Source: a virus. From it: DNA of 50,222 nt. Shown here piece by piece: positions 22,645-31,877 of the stretch; the first letter of the stretch is position 1; the number at the start of each line of letters is the position of its first letter. The notes beneath the pieces were generated by a model. The model was not told the origin of the DNA. It saw only the letters and a program-made list of their open reading frames with translations, and searched no databases. A program made the position numbers and the translations under genes. The stretch covers positions 1-50,222 of the IMG/VR virus record IMGVR_UViG_3300017971_000361. One strand, given 5' to 3'.

Positions 22645-23310
22645 TTACTCCGTGGTTACCTTCTGGGACAGGATAGCACTGTCCCCGATGGGTGACGACT
22701 GCAACGCCTGCAGTGCAGCAACGGTCGCCGCGTCCGGTGGGTCCGTCTGCGCCAGCGGCGACGGGCCGGGCAGGTACCCGTGTGTGTGGGTTTCCATGAT
22801 CGATAGGAACTGACTGCAAAACGACAGCATGATATTTCCCAGCACCAGCGGTTCGGCCGCCGTTTCGCTGCCGATCTTGATCTGGCTGGCGACCAGGAAC
22901 AGGGCGGACGCTTCGTCGTCGAAGATCAGCACGGTGCCGCCCGGCGTCTTGATCCCCATGCGCTTCCCATACGTGCCGAACGTGAATTCCGTGGGGACGT
23001 CGGCTGCAGTCCCGTACGTCATGCAGCGCCAGCGGGTTTCCGGGTTAATGATCGTCGCCATGCCGGACGCGTCGTCGTCGGTGTGACCCACGGCCCGCTC
23101 GATTTCCACCGGGTCCCCGACGGCCGGCACGAAGAAGATCCCAGCGGCGCCTTCAACGCCCGCGTACTGGAAGCACGGTTCCACCCATTCGGGCAGGTCG
23201 CGTTCGGTGTCGGTGATCTCCCCACACTTGACCTTGATCCGCCCCCGCTTTTCGGGATCCTGGTTGTCCGACACGATCGCGTCGTACGTTTCGCGCAGCG
23301 TGTGCCCCAT
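22645..23310 (-). CDS. Baseplate spike protein, gpV/gp5 OB-fold
   Basis: The 221-residue product starts with the Phage_base_V OB domain (ETYDAIVSDNQDPEKRGRIK, then PEWVEPCFQYAGVEGAAGIF and VPAVGDPVEIE). A beta-strand stretch with GKRMGIKTPGGTVLIFDDE follows, as in other gpV/VgrG-type spikes. No lysozyme domain is present. It would form the trimeric tip under the hub. The C-terminus (THTHGYLPGPSP) is His/Pro-rich and could hold a metal or bind a PAAR-like tip. ATG 23310 overlaps the stop of the upstream gene (TAATG); the longer frame upstream is not coding. Confidence 0.82.
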   Translation of the reverse strand: MGHTLRETYDAIVSDNQDPEKRGRIKVKCGEITDTERDLPEWVEPCFQYAGVEGAAGIFFVPAVGDPVEIERAVGHTDDDASGMATIINPETRWRCMTYGTAADVPTEFTFGTYGKRMGIKTPGGTVLIFDDEASALFLVASQIKIGSETAAEPLVLGNIMLSFCSQFLSIMETHTHGYLPGPSPLAQTDPPDAATVAALQALQSSPIGDSAILSQKVTTE

Positions 23311-24509
23311 TATTCCAGCACCTTGTTTGCGACCACCTGGACGCTGTACCCACTGTCGGCGTCCCAGTGGTGCTTGACGGTCGAAAAGTAATAGTCCCCG
23401 CTGTACCTGTTGCCCAGCCCGTCGAACGTGTGGGTCTGCCCGGACCGCAAGGACGTGATCCCGGGTACCCGGGCACGGGCGATCACGAAGTGATCCTTGC
23501 GCTGCTGAAACCAGTTCTTCAGGTATTGGGCGGCTGACGCCGCGTCCGGGAACCGGCGGGTCAGGACTTCCACCCCGTGCCCGCCGACACCCAGGCGAAA
23601 GCGTGTCATGGACTCGATTGGTGGCGCGTCGTTGGGGACGCCCGGGACGAAGGTTGCGGGGTTGAACTCTTGCGGCGGGTCTTCTTCCGTCTCTTCTTCG
23701 GTGACCGGTACCCAGTCCTTCGTTGCCCGGTCGAATACGTATACCTGAAGTTCGGACGGGGTTGATGGCATGCCGAAGTCCAGATCGACAGACAGCAAGG
23801 TACTGTTGTCGCCGTCGGCATAGACAAACGTGTACACCTGATCCTGCGCTGCCTTGCCCGGCTTCAGGAAGCGGACCGTCCATTCCCCAGGGAAGAAGGG
23901 GACCCCGCTGGGTTCGTATTCCACCCGGAAGTCCGCACCGTAAATGTTGGCCAGGGCGCGCAGGATCTTGTAATCGCTGGTGCCCCTGGGTTGTTCGAAC
24001 GGGTCGGGTTCGATCGAAGCCAGGTCCGGATCGACGTCCGCGACCATACCGTACTTTTCAGCCAGCAGGCCCACGATAAAGTCGATCGTCCCTTCCCACC
24101 TGGGGTTCCGGTCCTGTCCCGATTTCTTCGGCCGCTTCGCCGCGCCGCCGGTGATCTTCAGTTCCTGTTGCATCATGCGCCAGCTGCGATCGTACGCCTT
24201 GATCTGCAGCTGCGGCGCCCCATCGGCCGGGAAGTTCGGCAGGTGCCGAATGATCTCGCCGCGCCCCACGAAGTTGACTTCTGTTCCGTACCCCAGGTGC
24301 AGTTCAACTTCGTTGCCCGGGGACCACACCACGTTGTCGGTGTACTTGTGATCGTTGTTGTTGATCACAACCGACAGCATAGACGCCATGTTCGCGGAGT
24401 GTTCGAAGGTGCAGCTGATCACGTCGCCCGTGACGTCTTCCCGTAGCTCGTTGCCTTCCACGAAGATCGCGAAGCTGGGGGCCATATAGTCTGGGGCGGA
24501 AAACACCAT
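23310..24509 (-). CDS. Baseplate hub protein, gpD/gp27-like (late control D)
   Basis: This protein of 399 residues carries the pattern of the gpD hub group: an opening barrel (FAIFVEGNELREDVTGDVISC, FEHSANMASMLSVVINN), the second barrel (VELHLGYGTEVNFVGRGEI, LQIKAYDRSWRMMQ), and a later helical stretch (TIDFIVGLLAEKYG, SDYKILRALANIYGADF). An acidic loop (VTEEETEEDPPQEF) lies around residue 270. It forms the trimer-to-hexamer adapter between tail tube and spike. It is followed by gpV and preceded by the LysM tube-like gene, as in T4- and Mu-type baseplates. Confidence 0.82.
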   Translation of the reverse strand: MVFSAPDYMAPSFAIFVEGNELREDVTGDVISCTFEHSANMASMLSVVINNNDHKYTDNVVWSPGNEVELHLGYGTEVNFVGRGEIIRHLPNFPADGAPQLQIKAYDRSWRMMQQELKITGGAAKRPKKSGQDRNPRWEGTIDFIVGLLAEKYGMVADVDPDLASIEPDPFEQPRGTSDYKILRALANIYGADFRVEYEPSGVPFFPGEWTVRFLKPGKAAQDQVYTFVYADGDNSTLLSVDLDFGMPSTPSELQVYVFDRATKDWVPVTEEETEEDPPQEFNPATFVPGVPNDAPPIESMTRFRLGVGGHGVEVLTRRFPDAASAAQYLKNWFQQRKDHFVIARARVPGITSLRSGQTHTFDGLGNRYSGDYYFSTVKHHWDADSGYSVQVVANKVLE

Positions 24510-24511
24510 GA

Positions 24512-25291
24512 TCAGGACACCCGCACGAACGGCACGGTGACCGGTGCCGCGTATTCGTCGAACAGCGCCTGCCGGGCCGCGGTGGCCGGGTCGTCGTTGC
24601 CCAGGGAATACGCCTGCGGCACCCGGGCCCGGCGAATGAAGTTGCGCACCGCTGGCATGGTAACGATATCACCCGGCCCCGGGAAGGCGATCAAGTTGTC
24701 CTGTCGGACGAACACGCCCAGGTTCGGGTTGTCGTATTCACGACGTGCCAGGCTTTCGTATGTGTCGCCGTGCAGGGCGGGCCGGTACCGGGTCGAAGGG
24801 ACCGGCGCCGAAGGGTCGGTGGGGGACAGGGGCAGCGGGTCTTCCAGGCGGCGCAGGGTAATTTCCAGGGTGGCACCCCGCACCCGGCCGTCGGCCCACA
24901 GATCGTTGTACCGGATGCCACCCACGGACAGCACCACGCATGGGAAGGTGATCCCGCCCCACACGAACTGAAACTGCGGCGGCCGGGCCAGGGTGTCGTC
25001 GCGCTTTGTCGCCGCCTTCAGCTTTGATATGTCACTATCAATCGACCGGCCCAGGGTTTCGGCCCACAGGGTCGCCCGGAACGACCCCACTTCCGCTTCG
25101 CCCCGGACCCATTGGATATTCGGTGCCGTGCGCTTCGGGATCGGTATGTCGGCCCAGTTCGTGCTGACTTCTTCGGTGTACTCTTCAGCCTGGAACTGAC
25201 CCTGGATCGTGTCCCCGATCAAAGGCAGATCGGTACGGACCAGCATCCATTTCCACTTCAGCGCATTTTTGACTGACAGCCCAGCGACCAT
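24512..25291 (-). CDS. Tube-like baseplate protein with LysM domain (T4 gp53/CIS tube type), 259 aa
   Basis: The N-terminal 150 residues resemble the contractile injection system tube initiator (FQAEEYTEEVSTNWADIPIP; FVWGGITFPCVVLSVGG; GATLEITLRRLEDP). The C-terminal part (about 175-235) is LysM-like (TYESLARREYDNPNLGVFVR; NLIAFPGPGDIVTMPAV). Proteins with this layout join the hub to the first tube ring and touch the peptidoglycan or the wedge. It lies between tape measure and gpD gene, the normal place. Confidence 0.75.
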   Translation of the reverse strand: MVAGLSVKNALKWKWMLVRTDLPLIGDTIQGQFQAEEYTEEVSTNWADIPIPKRTAPNIQWVRGEAEVGSFRATLWAETLGRSIDSDISKLKAATKRDDTLARPPQFQFVWGGITFPCVVLSVGGIRYNDLWADGRVRGATLEITLRRLEDPLPLSPTDPSAPVPSTRYRPALHGDTYESLARREYDNPNLGVFVRQDNLIAFPGPGDIVTMPAVRNFIRRARVPQAYSLGNDDPATAARQALFDEYAAPVTVPFVRVS

Positions 25292-25294
25292 AGG

Positions 25295-27592
25295 TTACCC
25301 CCTGGTGACCGCAGCCTGGACGGCCCCGCGTTCGACGACCTGCCGACGTTGCCACGGGGTCAGCCCGCCGCCGCCCCGTTCCGTGATTTCCAATTTCGCC
25401 CGGGACTCTGCCACGTTCAGGTCGGACCCGTCCACGTTCAGTTTGTTGTTGACGTTCAGGCATCGCTTCCGCCGGCGTTCTTCTTCCTTCTTCCGTTCTT
25501 CTGATTCCATTTCAGCAAGTTGGGCACTGAACGTTTCGCGCAACTGTGCCTCGCGTTCTGCAGCAGCTACCCGGACTTCGGTTTCCTTGATCGTCTGCGC
25601 AGCAACGCGTGCCCACTTCTTGCGCTGCGCCTTCACTCCAGCTTCTTCCTTCGCGATCGCCTCTTTTGCTTCTGGCGATATCGTACCCACTCCGACCTTC
25701 GGTGCAATCGGTGCACCGGTTTCGATCGCCTTCTGCAGTCGTGCGGCGCGGCGCGCCTTGTCTACGGCCTTGCGGACTTTCTCTGCTGCTTCGGCTGCGA
25801 TCATAGAGATCTTGACCCATCGTTCGGTTTCGCGTCGCATGGCTTCCGCGAAACCCTGGGTGCCCTGAAAAGCCAGGTTCATCTGATTTGCGGATTTGAT
25901 CGTCTGCTTCTCGATCAGCCGCAGTTCTTCAGGGATCGGGCCCATGGCCAGACTGATCCCGACGAAAGCCTGTTCGGTGTTGTCCAGCTCCTTCACGGTT
26001 TCCCGGAAGTTGTCCATTAGACCGGGGTGTTCCATTTTGATCGCGGCCAGCTTCGCAGTCACCGCACCGATCCCAATGGCGGCGGCGGACCCTTTCACCC
26101 CCAGCTTGCTCACGACTTTCGCGATCCCACCGAACGCCTGGATCACCCCGCCGGCGATATTGACGATCCCACCTAGCACCCCAAGGATCGGTTTGATTGC
26201 AATCCAGGCAGCGAACGCCGGGCCGAGGATACCGGCCAACTTCCCGACGAAGAAGCCGATCTTTTCTGCTGTCCCGGCCGCGCTGTCTCCGATCAGTCCG
26301 AAGCGTTCGGCCAATGGGCGCAGTCGTTCCAGTAGGGGCTTCAGGGTTTCCCACGCTGCCCGGAACCCTGCACGCATTCCTTGCACGAAGTCGCGGATCC
26401 ACGCCACGATCTGCGGTAGGTTGTCCCGGATCACGTCGGCCAGACCACCGATCCCGTCGATTCCGAACCCCTGCACGATCGCCTGTCCAGCCTGTTCGGA
26501 AAGCACACCGATTGCACTGGTCAGCCGCTGCCACTGGAAAGTGATCGACTTGGTGCGCGCTTCGAACGCCTTGTCTGTCGCACCGGCCGCCTGCCGCATT
26601 GCAGCAAGGTTGCGGTTGAACGCGCTGGCACCGTCCGCAGACAGGGCGGCAATGGCACCGAAGGCTTCAACACTGTCAAAGACTTCGCCGAAGGCTTCTT
26701 CATTGTCGCCCAGTCTTTGCACCATGTCGGCCAGGACACCACTAAAGCCCTTTGCCTTCAGTGCGGCCGGGCCCAGTTGCAGGTTGTACTTCTCCGCGGC
26801 TTCCTGGGCCTTCTTCGTCGGCTTCGCGATCGTGGCGATCACCTGGCGCAGACTGGTCATGGACGTGGACGTGCGGTTACCTACCGCGGTCAGGGTGGCG
26901 ATCGACGCCCCGACGTCTTCCATGCTGACACCCAGTTTGGCAGCCAGGGGGACGACGAAGCCCAGGGTGCGACCCATCTCGTTCAGGGTCGTCTTGCCCT
27001 TTTCCTGGACCTTCAGCAGCAGGTCGGACGCCTTCTGTGCACGTTGGGTGGTGGTCAGGTTTTCGCCCAGGGCGTCACCGTACGCGTTGACAACCGTTGT
27101 CAGAGCGTCGGTTGCAGTCGTCATATCGGTTAGGCCGGCAACGGCGGTCCGGCCTGTCAGTTCGACGAACTGCGCCATTTCGTCCGCGGGCACCGAAGCG
27201 GATAGTGCCTGATACGAAGCGGCGGCCAGCTCCGGGGTTTTCTTCCCGAATTCGATCGCCAGCTCTTGCAGGGACCCCCGAAGATCCTGCAGCTTTTCTT
27301 CCGACTTCGGCCAGATCGTGCGGACCACTGCCATGCTGTCGTTGAGCTCGGCAAAGCGCTTGATCGCCAGTCCGGCCGTTGCAGTGATCGCGGCGATCGC
27401 CGGAACCGTCACCGACTTGATCGACTGCCCGATCTGACCGAACCCCCTTCTGACTCGACTGGTACCTTTGCCAACGGCCTTGAAGCCTTTCTCAAGTTGA
27501 GCAAGCTTCTTGTGCGCCTTGTCCATGTCGCCGATCGCTTTGCCGACCGCGAATTCTAGGACTGCGCCCAGGCCCATCCGCTCTAGTGCCAT
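25295..27592 (-). CDS. Tail tape measure protein, 765 aa
   Basis: A long helical protein of the TP901-type tape measure group. The N-terminal 350 residues show the conserved core (FAELNDSMAVVRTIWPKSEE; LRGSLQELAIEFGKKTPELA; MTTATDALTTVVNAYG; LAAKLGVSMEDVGASIATLT). A hydrophobic region (FVGKLAGILGPAFAAWIAIK and GILGVLGGIV-like Gly/Ala repeats, about 430-510) may form the membrane pore during DNA delivery. The C-terminus is a Lys/Arg/Glu-rich coiled coil. Its length sets tail length; at about 1.5 angstrom per residue this predicts a tail near 110 nm, shorter than T4-like jumbo forms. It is preceded by the frameshifted chaperone gene, as expected. Confidence 0.9.
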   Translation of the reverse strand: MALERMGLGAVLEFAVGKAIGDMDKAHKKLAQLEKGFKAVGKGTSRVRRGFGQIGQSIKSVTVPAIAAITATAGLAIKRFAELNDSMAVVRTIWPKSEEKLQDLRGSLQELAIEFGKKTPELAAASYQALSASVPADEMAQFVELTGRTAVAGLTDMTTATDALTTVVNAYGDALGENLTTTQRAQKASDLLLKVQEKGKTTLNEMGRTLGFVVPLAAKLGVSMEDVGASIATLTAVGNRTSTSMTSLRQVIATIAKPTKKAQEAAEKYNLQLGPAALKAKGFSGVLADMVQRLGDNEEAFGEVFDSVEAFGAIAALSADGASAFNRNLAAMRQAAGATDKAFEARTKSITFQWQRLTSAIGVLSEQAGQAIVQGFGIDGIGGLADVIRDNLPQIVAWIRDFVQGMRAGFRAAWETLKPLLERLRPLAERFGLIGDSAAGTAEKIGFFVGKLAGILGPAFAAWIAIKPILGVLGGIVNIAGGVIQAFGGIAKVVSKLGVKGSAAAIGIGAVTAKLAAIKMEHPGLMDNFRETVKELDNTEQAFVGISLAMGPIPEELRLIEKQTIKSANQMNLAFQGTQGFAEAMRRETERWVKISMIAAEAAEKVRKAVDKARRAARLQKAIETGAPIAPKVGVGTISPEAKEAIAKEEAGVKAQRKKWARVAAQTIKETEVRVAAAEREAQLRETFSAQLAEMESEERKKEEERRRKRCLNVNNKLNVDGSDLNVAESRAKLEITERGGGGLTPWQRRQVVERGAVQAAVTRG

Positions 27593-27607
27593 GCCGTCAC
27601 CCCACCC

Positions 27608-27790
27608 TTACCACCGGTTCCGCTTCGCTTTGCGCTTTCGTTCTCTGACTGTCAGTTCCAGGAAACGATCGCGTTGTGTCGGACCCATCTTGTCCACATC
27701 GTACACGAAGCCGGGGACGTAGTAACACAGATAGAAGATCTCCTCTTCGATCACGTCCGGACTTCGGAAAGGGAAGAAGCCGTCAGCGAG
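27608..27790 (-). CDS. Frameshift extension of the tail assembly chaperone (gpGT-like), 60 aa
   Basis: This open stretch lies in the -1 frame relative to the chaperone gene and has no good start of its own. It reads LADGFFPFRSPDVIEEEIFY, then LCYYVPGFVYDVDKMGPTQR and a basic end (ERKRKAKRNRW), ending in TAA 27610-27608, 16 bases before the tape measure start at 27592. If ribosomes slip at 27790-27796, the product is a 316-residue fusion. In lambda and many other tailed phages the shifted form joins the chaperone to the tube and tape measure during tail assembly. Confidence 0.75.
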   Translation of the reverse strand, partial: LADGFFPFRSPDVIEEEIFYLCYYVPGFVYDVDKMGPTQRDRFLELTVRERKRKAKRNRW

Positions 27791-28557
27791 AAAAAATGGT
27801 CAAACATCCAGGGGATCGACTGAATGATCCGAAAGTCGCATTTCGGGCAGTTCACTTCGACCGATAGATCGGGACCGGGCTCCCAGTCGTTGATCTTCGC
27901 GGTCAGGGCTTCCAGATCGTACTTCGACAGGTCCAGGACTTCGCCCGGGATCCGGACTTCCCCTTCCACCTTGTCCAGCCCGGCAATCGATCCGGCGATC
28001 ACGTTCGCCTTCAGATCTCCCATGTTGCCGGATCCTGTTTCGTACACCCACCACTGTACAGGCTTCAGGGTCAGGATACGACTATCCTTGCCCTGCCACA
28101 CCAGACCGTCGCGAACCTGGAATGCTTCGGTCAAGGGATCGTCGTCGTCCGGTATCTTCGTGTCGATCGTGCCCAGTGATATTGTGTACGGCACCACGTT
28201 CCGACACCGACCACAGGAAAGTTCCATGTCTAGGTTGTCTTCCATGGCGAACCGCCGCAGGGCAATCCAGGCGTACAGCACGTCGCAGGCGTACGACGTG
28301 GACATGGCAAGGCGCCGCTTGTCGATCGGCACGTCTTCGAACGACTCACCGCACCAACGAGTCAGGAAGTACGATAGCACGTACGCGACGAACTGCCCGT
28401 GCGACGCACTTGGGTTTTCATCCCGCCACTTCCCGATCGCCTTTTCTTCTGTGGTCCGCCACGGTTTGAATGCAAAGTCCCGCAGTCGTTCGCCGCCCGG
28501 CGCTTCCTTGCCAATGGGCAACGACTGTCCCAGTTCTGAAACGGTTGTGTTTCGCAT
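27751..28557 (-). CDS. Tail assembly chaperone (gpG-like), 268 aa
   Basis: It lies between tube and tape measure genes, the standard place for tail chaperones. The product is helical (FVAYVLSYFLTRWCGESFED; ACDVLYAWIALRRFAMEDN) and has two CxxC pairs (CGRC near 130, CPKC near 240) that probably hold zinc. This is similar in outline to T4 gp26-type tail proteins, an alternative name. The frame ends at TGA 27753-27751, only 12 codons after a slippery site. I choose ATG 28557, with AAAGGGAT in front, over the ATG-like codon at 28575. Confidence 0.75.
   Translation of the reverse strand: MRNTTVSELGQSLPIGKEAPGGERLRDFAFKPWRTTEEKAIGKWRDENPSASHGQFVAYVLSYFLTRWCGESFEDVPIDKRRLAMSTSYACDVLYAWIALRRFAMEDNLDMELSCGRCRNVVPYTISLGTIDTKIPDDDDPLTEAFQVRDGLVWQGKDSRILTLKPVQWWVYETGSGNMGDLKANVIAGSIAGLDKVEGEVRIPGEVLDLSKYDLEALTAKINDWEPGPDLSVEVNCPKCDFRIIQSIPWMFDHFFSLTASSLSEVRT
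27790..27796 (-). promoter_or_regulatory. Programmed -1 ribosomal frameshift site (T TTT TTC)
   Basis: In the chaperone frame the codons are CAT TTT TTC (27798-27790), giving the canonical slippery heptamer T_TTT_TTC at 27796-27790. A -1 slip after TTC enters the 60-codon extension. The heptamer is of the X-XXY-YYZ type used in eubacterial and phage frameshifting, and it lies at the right place in a tail chaperone gene. Confidence 0.75.
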
Positions 28558-28578
28558 GGTTGGATCCCTTTCCAAATA

Positions 28579-28593
28579 CCCGGCCGTGCCGGG
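28579..28593 (-). terminator. Hairpin between tube and chaperone genes
   Basis: A perfect 6-bp stem (CCCGGC/GCCGGG) with a 3-base loop is followed on the minus strand by TATTTGG. It sits in the 80-base gap downstream of the tube gene and may be a weak terminator or an mRNA 3' stabiliser that keeps tube mRNA more abundant than downstream genes. Confidence 0.4.
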
Positions 28594-28637
28594 CTTGTGA
28601 AAGTGGAGGTTAGGTGTTGGGTTGCTGGACGGTCACT

Positions 28638-29081
28638 CTACAGCGGGAACATTTCGTCCGCGCTGAAGGTGTATGTGATCGTCGCCAGCTCCCCTTCGTT
28701 TGCCATGTCCAAGTCCGGCGTTGCCCGCTTGCTGATCCACAGCCCGTTCAAGGTGAAGGATCGGAACCCTTCGCCGGACAGGGACTGCATGATCAGCGTC
28801 CCGACCTTTTTGTACGCGGGCGAAACGGGATCGCGGGCTTCCGCCAGCCACAGTTCCAGGGCTGCGGCTTCCACCGCGTCGTGCGCCTGAAACTCCACGT
28901 CGAATTCGATCGGGTTGCTGTTCCCGCCCGACGCGGCCGTGCGGTCCGGCAGTTCGACCCGCTGCACTTCTTCTTCCAGTCCCGACACCGTGATCGGCGC
29001 CAGGGGCGGCATGCCCGCGACCAGCAGCTGAAATTTGTTCAGCGGGATATGGTCGCTCTTGATCGTACCTTTCGTCACCAT
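28638..29081 (-). CDS. Tail tube protein, T4 gp19-like
   Basis: This 147-residue protein has the tail-tube fold pattern: an N-terminal strand pair (KFQLLVAGMPPLAPITVSGL with EEEVQRVELPD), a helix in the middle (AVEAAALELWLAEAR), and C-terminal strands (GFRSFTLNGLWISKRATPD, LATITYTFSADEMF). Hexameric rings of it form the inner tube through which DNA passes. It follows the sheath gene, the usual order. AGGGGG lies before ATG 29081. It stops with TAG. Confidence 0.82.
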   Translation of the reverse strand: MVTKGTIKSDHIPLNKFQLLVAGMPPLAPITVSGLEEEVQRVELPDRTAASGGNSNPIEFDVEFQAHDAVEAAALELWLAEARDPVSPAYKKVGTLIMQSLSGEGFRSFTLNGLWISKRATPDLDMANEGELATITYTFSADEMFPL

Positions 29082-29132
29082 TTCAGACCCCCTATATCTG
29101 GGTCACAGGATGTTTGTTTTTATCACGTAACC

Positions 29133-31877
29133 CTACGTAGTTCCTTCAAAAATACCTTGTTTCCCGATTCGGATCACGAAGCGTTCCACGAAGTTTACCA
29201 GCTTCAGCAGGATTTCCGCGTGAAGGTCGCCGGCCGCCGCCGTGGCGTCGGTGTTGTTTTCGTCGTCGATCTTGATTGACACGGCGTCCGACAGGCTGTC
29301 CCCGACCACGGCGCCCTTCGCGAATTCCGCGGCGAAGAACACCCGGAAGGTGCTGATCAGACCCTGGCGCGTCGCGGCGTTGTTCAACTGGAAGATCACA
29401 TAGTCGAACGACTCCAGGAAGGTGTGTTCGTAGTGACTCAACTGCAGCCGGTGAGTCTTCCACTTGAACGCGCTGGTTTTGCTGATCGTCCGGCCACCCC
29501 ACACAACGAAGTTGCCCTGCTTCTTTTTCACGACGTTCAACCCCTGGGGGTTCAGCAGTTCTTCGTTCAGGATCGTGTCGCCGGTGGGCAGTTCCACGAT
29601 CCGCGGCAGCACGGCGTCGATCCCGGCTGCCGGTCGGTGGTAGCCTTCGAACGACCGCGCGAACTTCGCGTCCAGCCCCAGCACCTGACCGGTGATCGGG
29701 ATCGCCTTCGTCAGTCCGTCGCGGTCCGGGTCGGGAACGTCGGCGTACGTGGGGAAGTAGCACAGCCCGAAGTCCGACCGTCCGATCGTGCCGTTGATAT
29801 AGTCCACGGCGTCCACTTCGTCGGTGGTCGCTTCTGGGATCAGCACGTGATACATATGGTTCTTCGCTTCGGCGTAGCTCAGCCCCTGCTTCTGCACCGT
29901 CGTGCTGGTCACACCGGCGCTGCTGATCTGGATCACGCCCAGGCCCTTGTCCACCAGGCGGTTCAGCGGACTGTCGGTGATCGACAGGGCGTCCAGGTAT
30001 TCCTGATCCGCCGGCACGCCGCCGTCGAACCCGCCACCCAGCAGGGCGCCGAACAGCAGCTGCGCTTCCGTCCCTTCGGTGCCCTGGGTTTCGGCGACGG
30101 TCAGGCCCAGGTCGGTGTAACAGTCGTTCGAAGCGGTAGCGACTTCGACCAGGGACGCGGGCCCGCCGCCTTCGTACCAGCCGGATTCCAGCTTCACGAA
30201 GTTGTCGGTGCCATCGTTGTACACGCTGGCGGGGTTGATCACCCCGGCCCCGAACTGGGTATCGAAAGCGCCGTTGATATCGGCCACGACCTGCGCGGCC
30301 GTCTGGGTAGCACCCGCGGTCAGGGTGTCGGTGACGATCTTTCGACCGTCCACCTTGATACTGAAACCGTCGTTGGTGGCAGCGACGATCGCGTACGGTT
30401 CGGCCACGGTCCCGGTTACGGCCGCCTGCACCGGAGCAGTGCCCACGGTGGTCAGGTCGCCGGAACTGATCGCGACACTATCGGAATCGGCGCTGCTGAC
30501 CAGAAACCGCTTCAGCGGATTCGATCCGGCGTCCGGTGCGATTTCGCCGCCCACGGCCCCGTAATGGTCGATCGGCAGGACGTCGATCACGAACTGGGTA
30601 GCGTCGGCCGGGTCGGCCAGGTGGTCCACCGTAACGTCGGGCCCCAGGCCGGGATGTGACCACGTCTGTTCCAGCTGTTCGCCGGTGGGGATCGCGAAGT
30701 CGTCCAGGTTCGCGATCGCAATGTCCGGCCAGTACAGCAGGGACGCGGCGACCGTATACTTGAAGTTCGCGAGATCATACGTAAAGGTCAACCGGTGGGG
30801 CACCCACACGCTGACCCCGGGGTTCGTGACGTTGACCACCTGCACGTTGCTGTCGTCCACCTGGACGACCTGGCACACGTTGAACGTCGCCGCGGTGGCG
30901 GTCAGCGATCGAAGCTGCCCGTACTGGTTCGCCGGCCGGACGTCGGGGACCACGGCCCCCTGTCCGTCCCACAGGTCGGACGCCACGATCCAGTCGTTTC
31001 CGCTGTCGTCGTTGATCACCTTTTCGACGTAGTATTGACTGGACGTATCCATGGAAAGGGTGGCGTAGTCGCGGACCAGCTGGCCATCCACGAACACTTC
31101 CAGGCCGAAGTTGTCGTCCGGAAGGGTCTGGGCTTCCTTGATCCGCACGGCCATTCCCTTTTCGTCGCCCGACTCCAGGGTGTCGAACGCCAGGGCGACT
31201 TCGTACCCCTTTTCGGACCCGGTCCCCAGATCGGTGTCCATGTCGGCGTCGGATTCGACGGTCAGGATGGTTGCTGTGTTACTCACGACGTCGTACACCT
31301 TGCCCGACACGCCGTCCAGCACCAGCTGTCCGCCGGCCCATTCGTTGACCGTCCACCCGGCGTCCGCGTCCAGAAGCGTGGTCGTGCCGATATCGGCAAC
31401 GTCCGCGACTTCGGCGCGCCTGGTGCGGGCACGGCCTGCCCAGGCGCCCGGATTATCGGCCGTGATTTTCAGCACCCCGACTTTCGTCTGCGTCTGGTTG
31501 TCCTTGTCGGCCTGGTCGGCCGTGAACGCAGTGCCCCAGTGCCGTGAAAACAGCGTGACTTCCGCCGTCTTTTCGGTCCCGTCGGTGACGCGCACGGCGA
31601 TCAACTCGCCGGCCCCGTTCCCGTGATCGAAGAAGTCCTGGCAGACGTCGGGTGCGATCGTTGCGTCCAGGCGGCCACCCATGAGCTTTTCGAATACCGA
31701 CTTTGTGGGACAGCGGTTGTACTGCGGGTCGGTCACGTCGTTGACTTTGCCGCGTTCGAACTGGCCGATCACCGCGCACACGCCCAGCGCGGACGCTTCG
31801 ATCGTTTCCTCTGGCGGCTGTTCGATCACGACCGTTCCGGCGCCCTTTGTCGGGCCGTATCGTCGAATGATCGCCAT
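29133..31877 (-). CDS. Tail sheath protein, extra-long (914 aa)
   Basis: The contractile outer sheath of the tail. The N-terminus (IEASALGVCAVIGQFERGKV and VFEKLMGGRL) and especially the C-terminal domain (GRTISKTSAFKWKTHRLQLS; FLESFDYVIFQLNNAATRQG; FRVFFAAEFAKGAVVGDSLS; HAEILLKLVNFVERFVIRIG) match the sheath family core that handshakes with neighbouring subunits and tube. At 914 residues it is longer than T4 gp18 (659) and P2 FI (396). The excess lies in beta-rich middle segments (about 120-560), likely surface domains. It ends in TAG. Confidence 0.85.
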   Translation of the reverse strand: MAIIRRYGPTKGAGTVVIEQPPEETIEASALGVCAVIGQFERGKVNDVTDPQYNRCPTKSVFEKLMGGRLDATIAPDVCQDFFDHGNGAGELIAVRVTDGTEKTAEVTLFSRHWGTAFTADQADKDNQTQTKVGVLKITADNPGAWAGRARTRRAEVADVADIGTTTLLDADAGWTVNEWAGGQLVLDGVSGKVYDVVSNTATILTVESDADMDTDLGTGSEKGYEVALAFDTLESGDEKGMAVRIKEAQTLPDDNFGLEVFVDGQLVRDYATLSMDTSSQYYVEKVINDDSGNDWIVASDLWDGQGAVVPDVRPANQYGQLRSLTATAATFNVCQVVQVDDSNVQVVNVTNPGVSVWVPHRLTFTYDLANFKYTVAASLLYWPDIAIANLDDFAIPTGEQLEQTWSHPGLGPDVTVDHLADPADATQFVIDVLPIDHYGAVGGEIAPDAGSNPLKRFLVSSADSDSVAISSGDLTTVGTAPVQAAVTGTVAEPYAIVAATNDGFSIKVDGRKIVTDTLTAGATQTAAQVVADINGAFDTQFGAGVINPASVYNDGTDNFVKLESGWYEGGGPASLVEVATASNDCYTDLGLTVAETQGTEGTEAQLLFGALLGGGFDGGVPADQEYLDALSITDSPLNRLVDKGLGVIQISSAGVTSTTVQKQGLSYAEAKNHMYHVLIPEATTDEVDAVDYINGTIGRSDFGLCYFPTYADVPDPDRDGLTKAIPITGQVLGLDAKFARSFEGYHRPAAGIDAVLPRIVELPTGDTILNEELLNPQGLNVVKKKQGNFVVWGGRTISKTSAFKWKTHRLQLSHYEHTFLESFDYVIFQLNNAATRQGLISTFRVFFAAEFAKGAVVGDSLSDAVSIKIDDENNTDATAAAGDLHAEILLKLVNFVERFVIRIGKQGIFEGTT

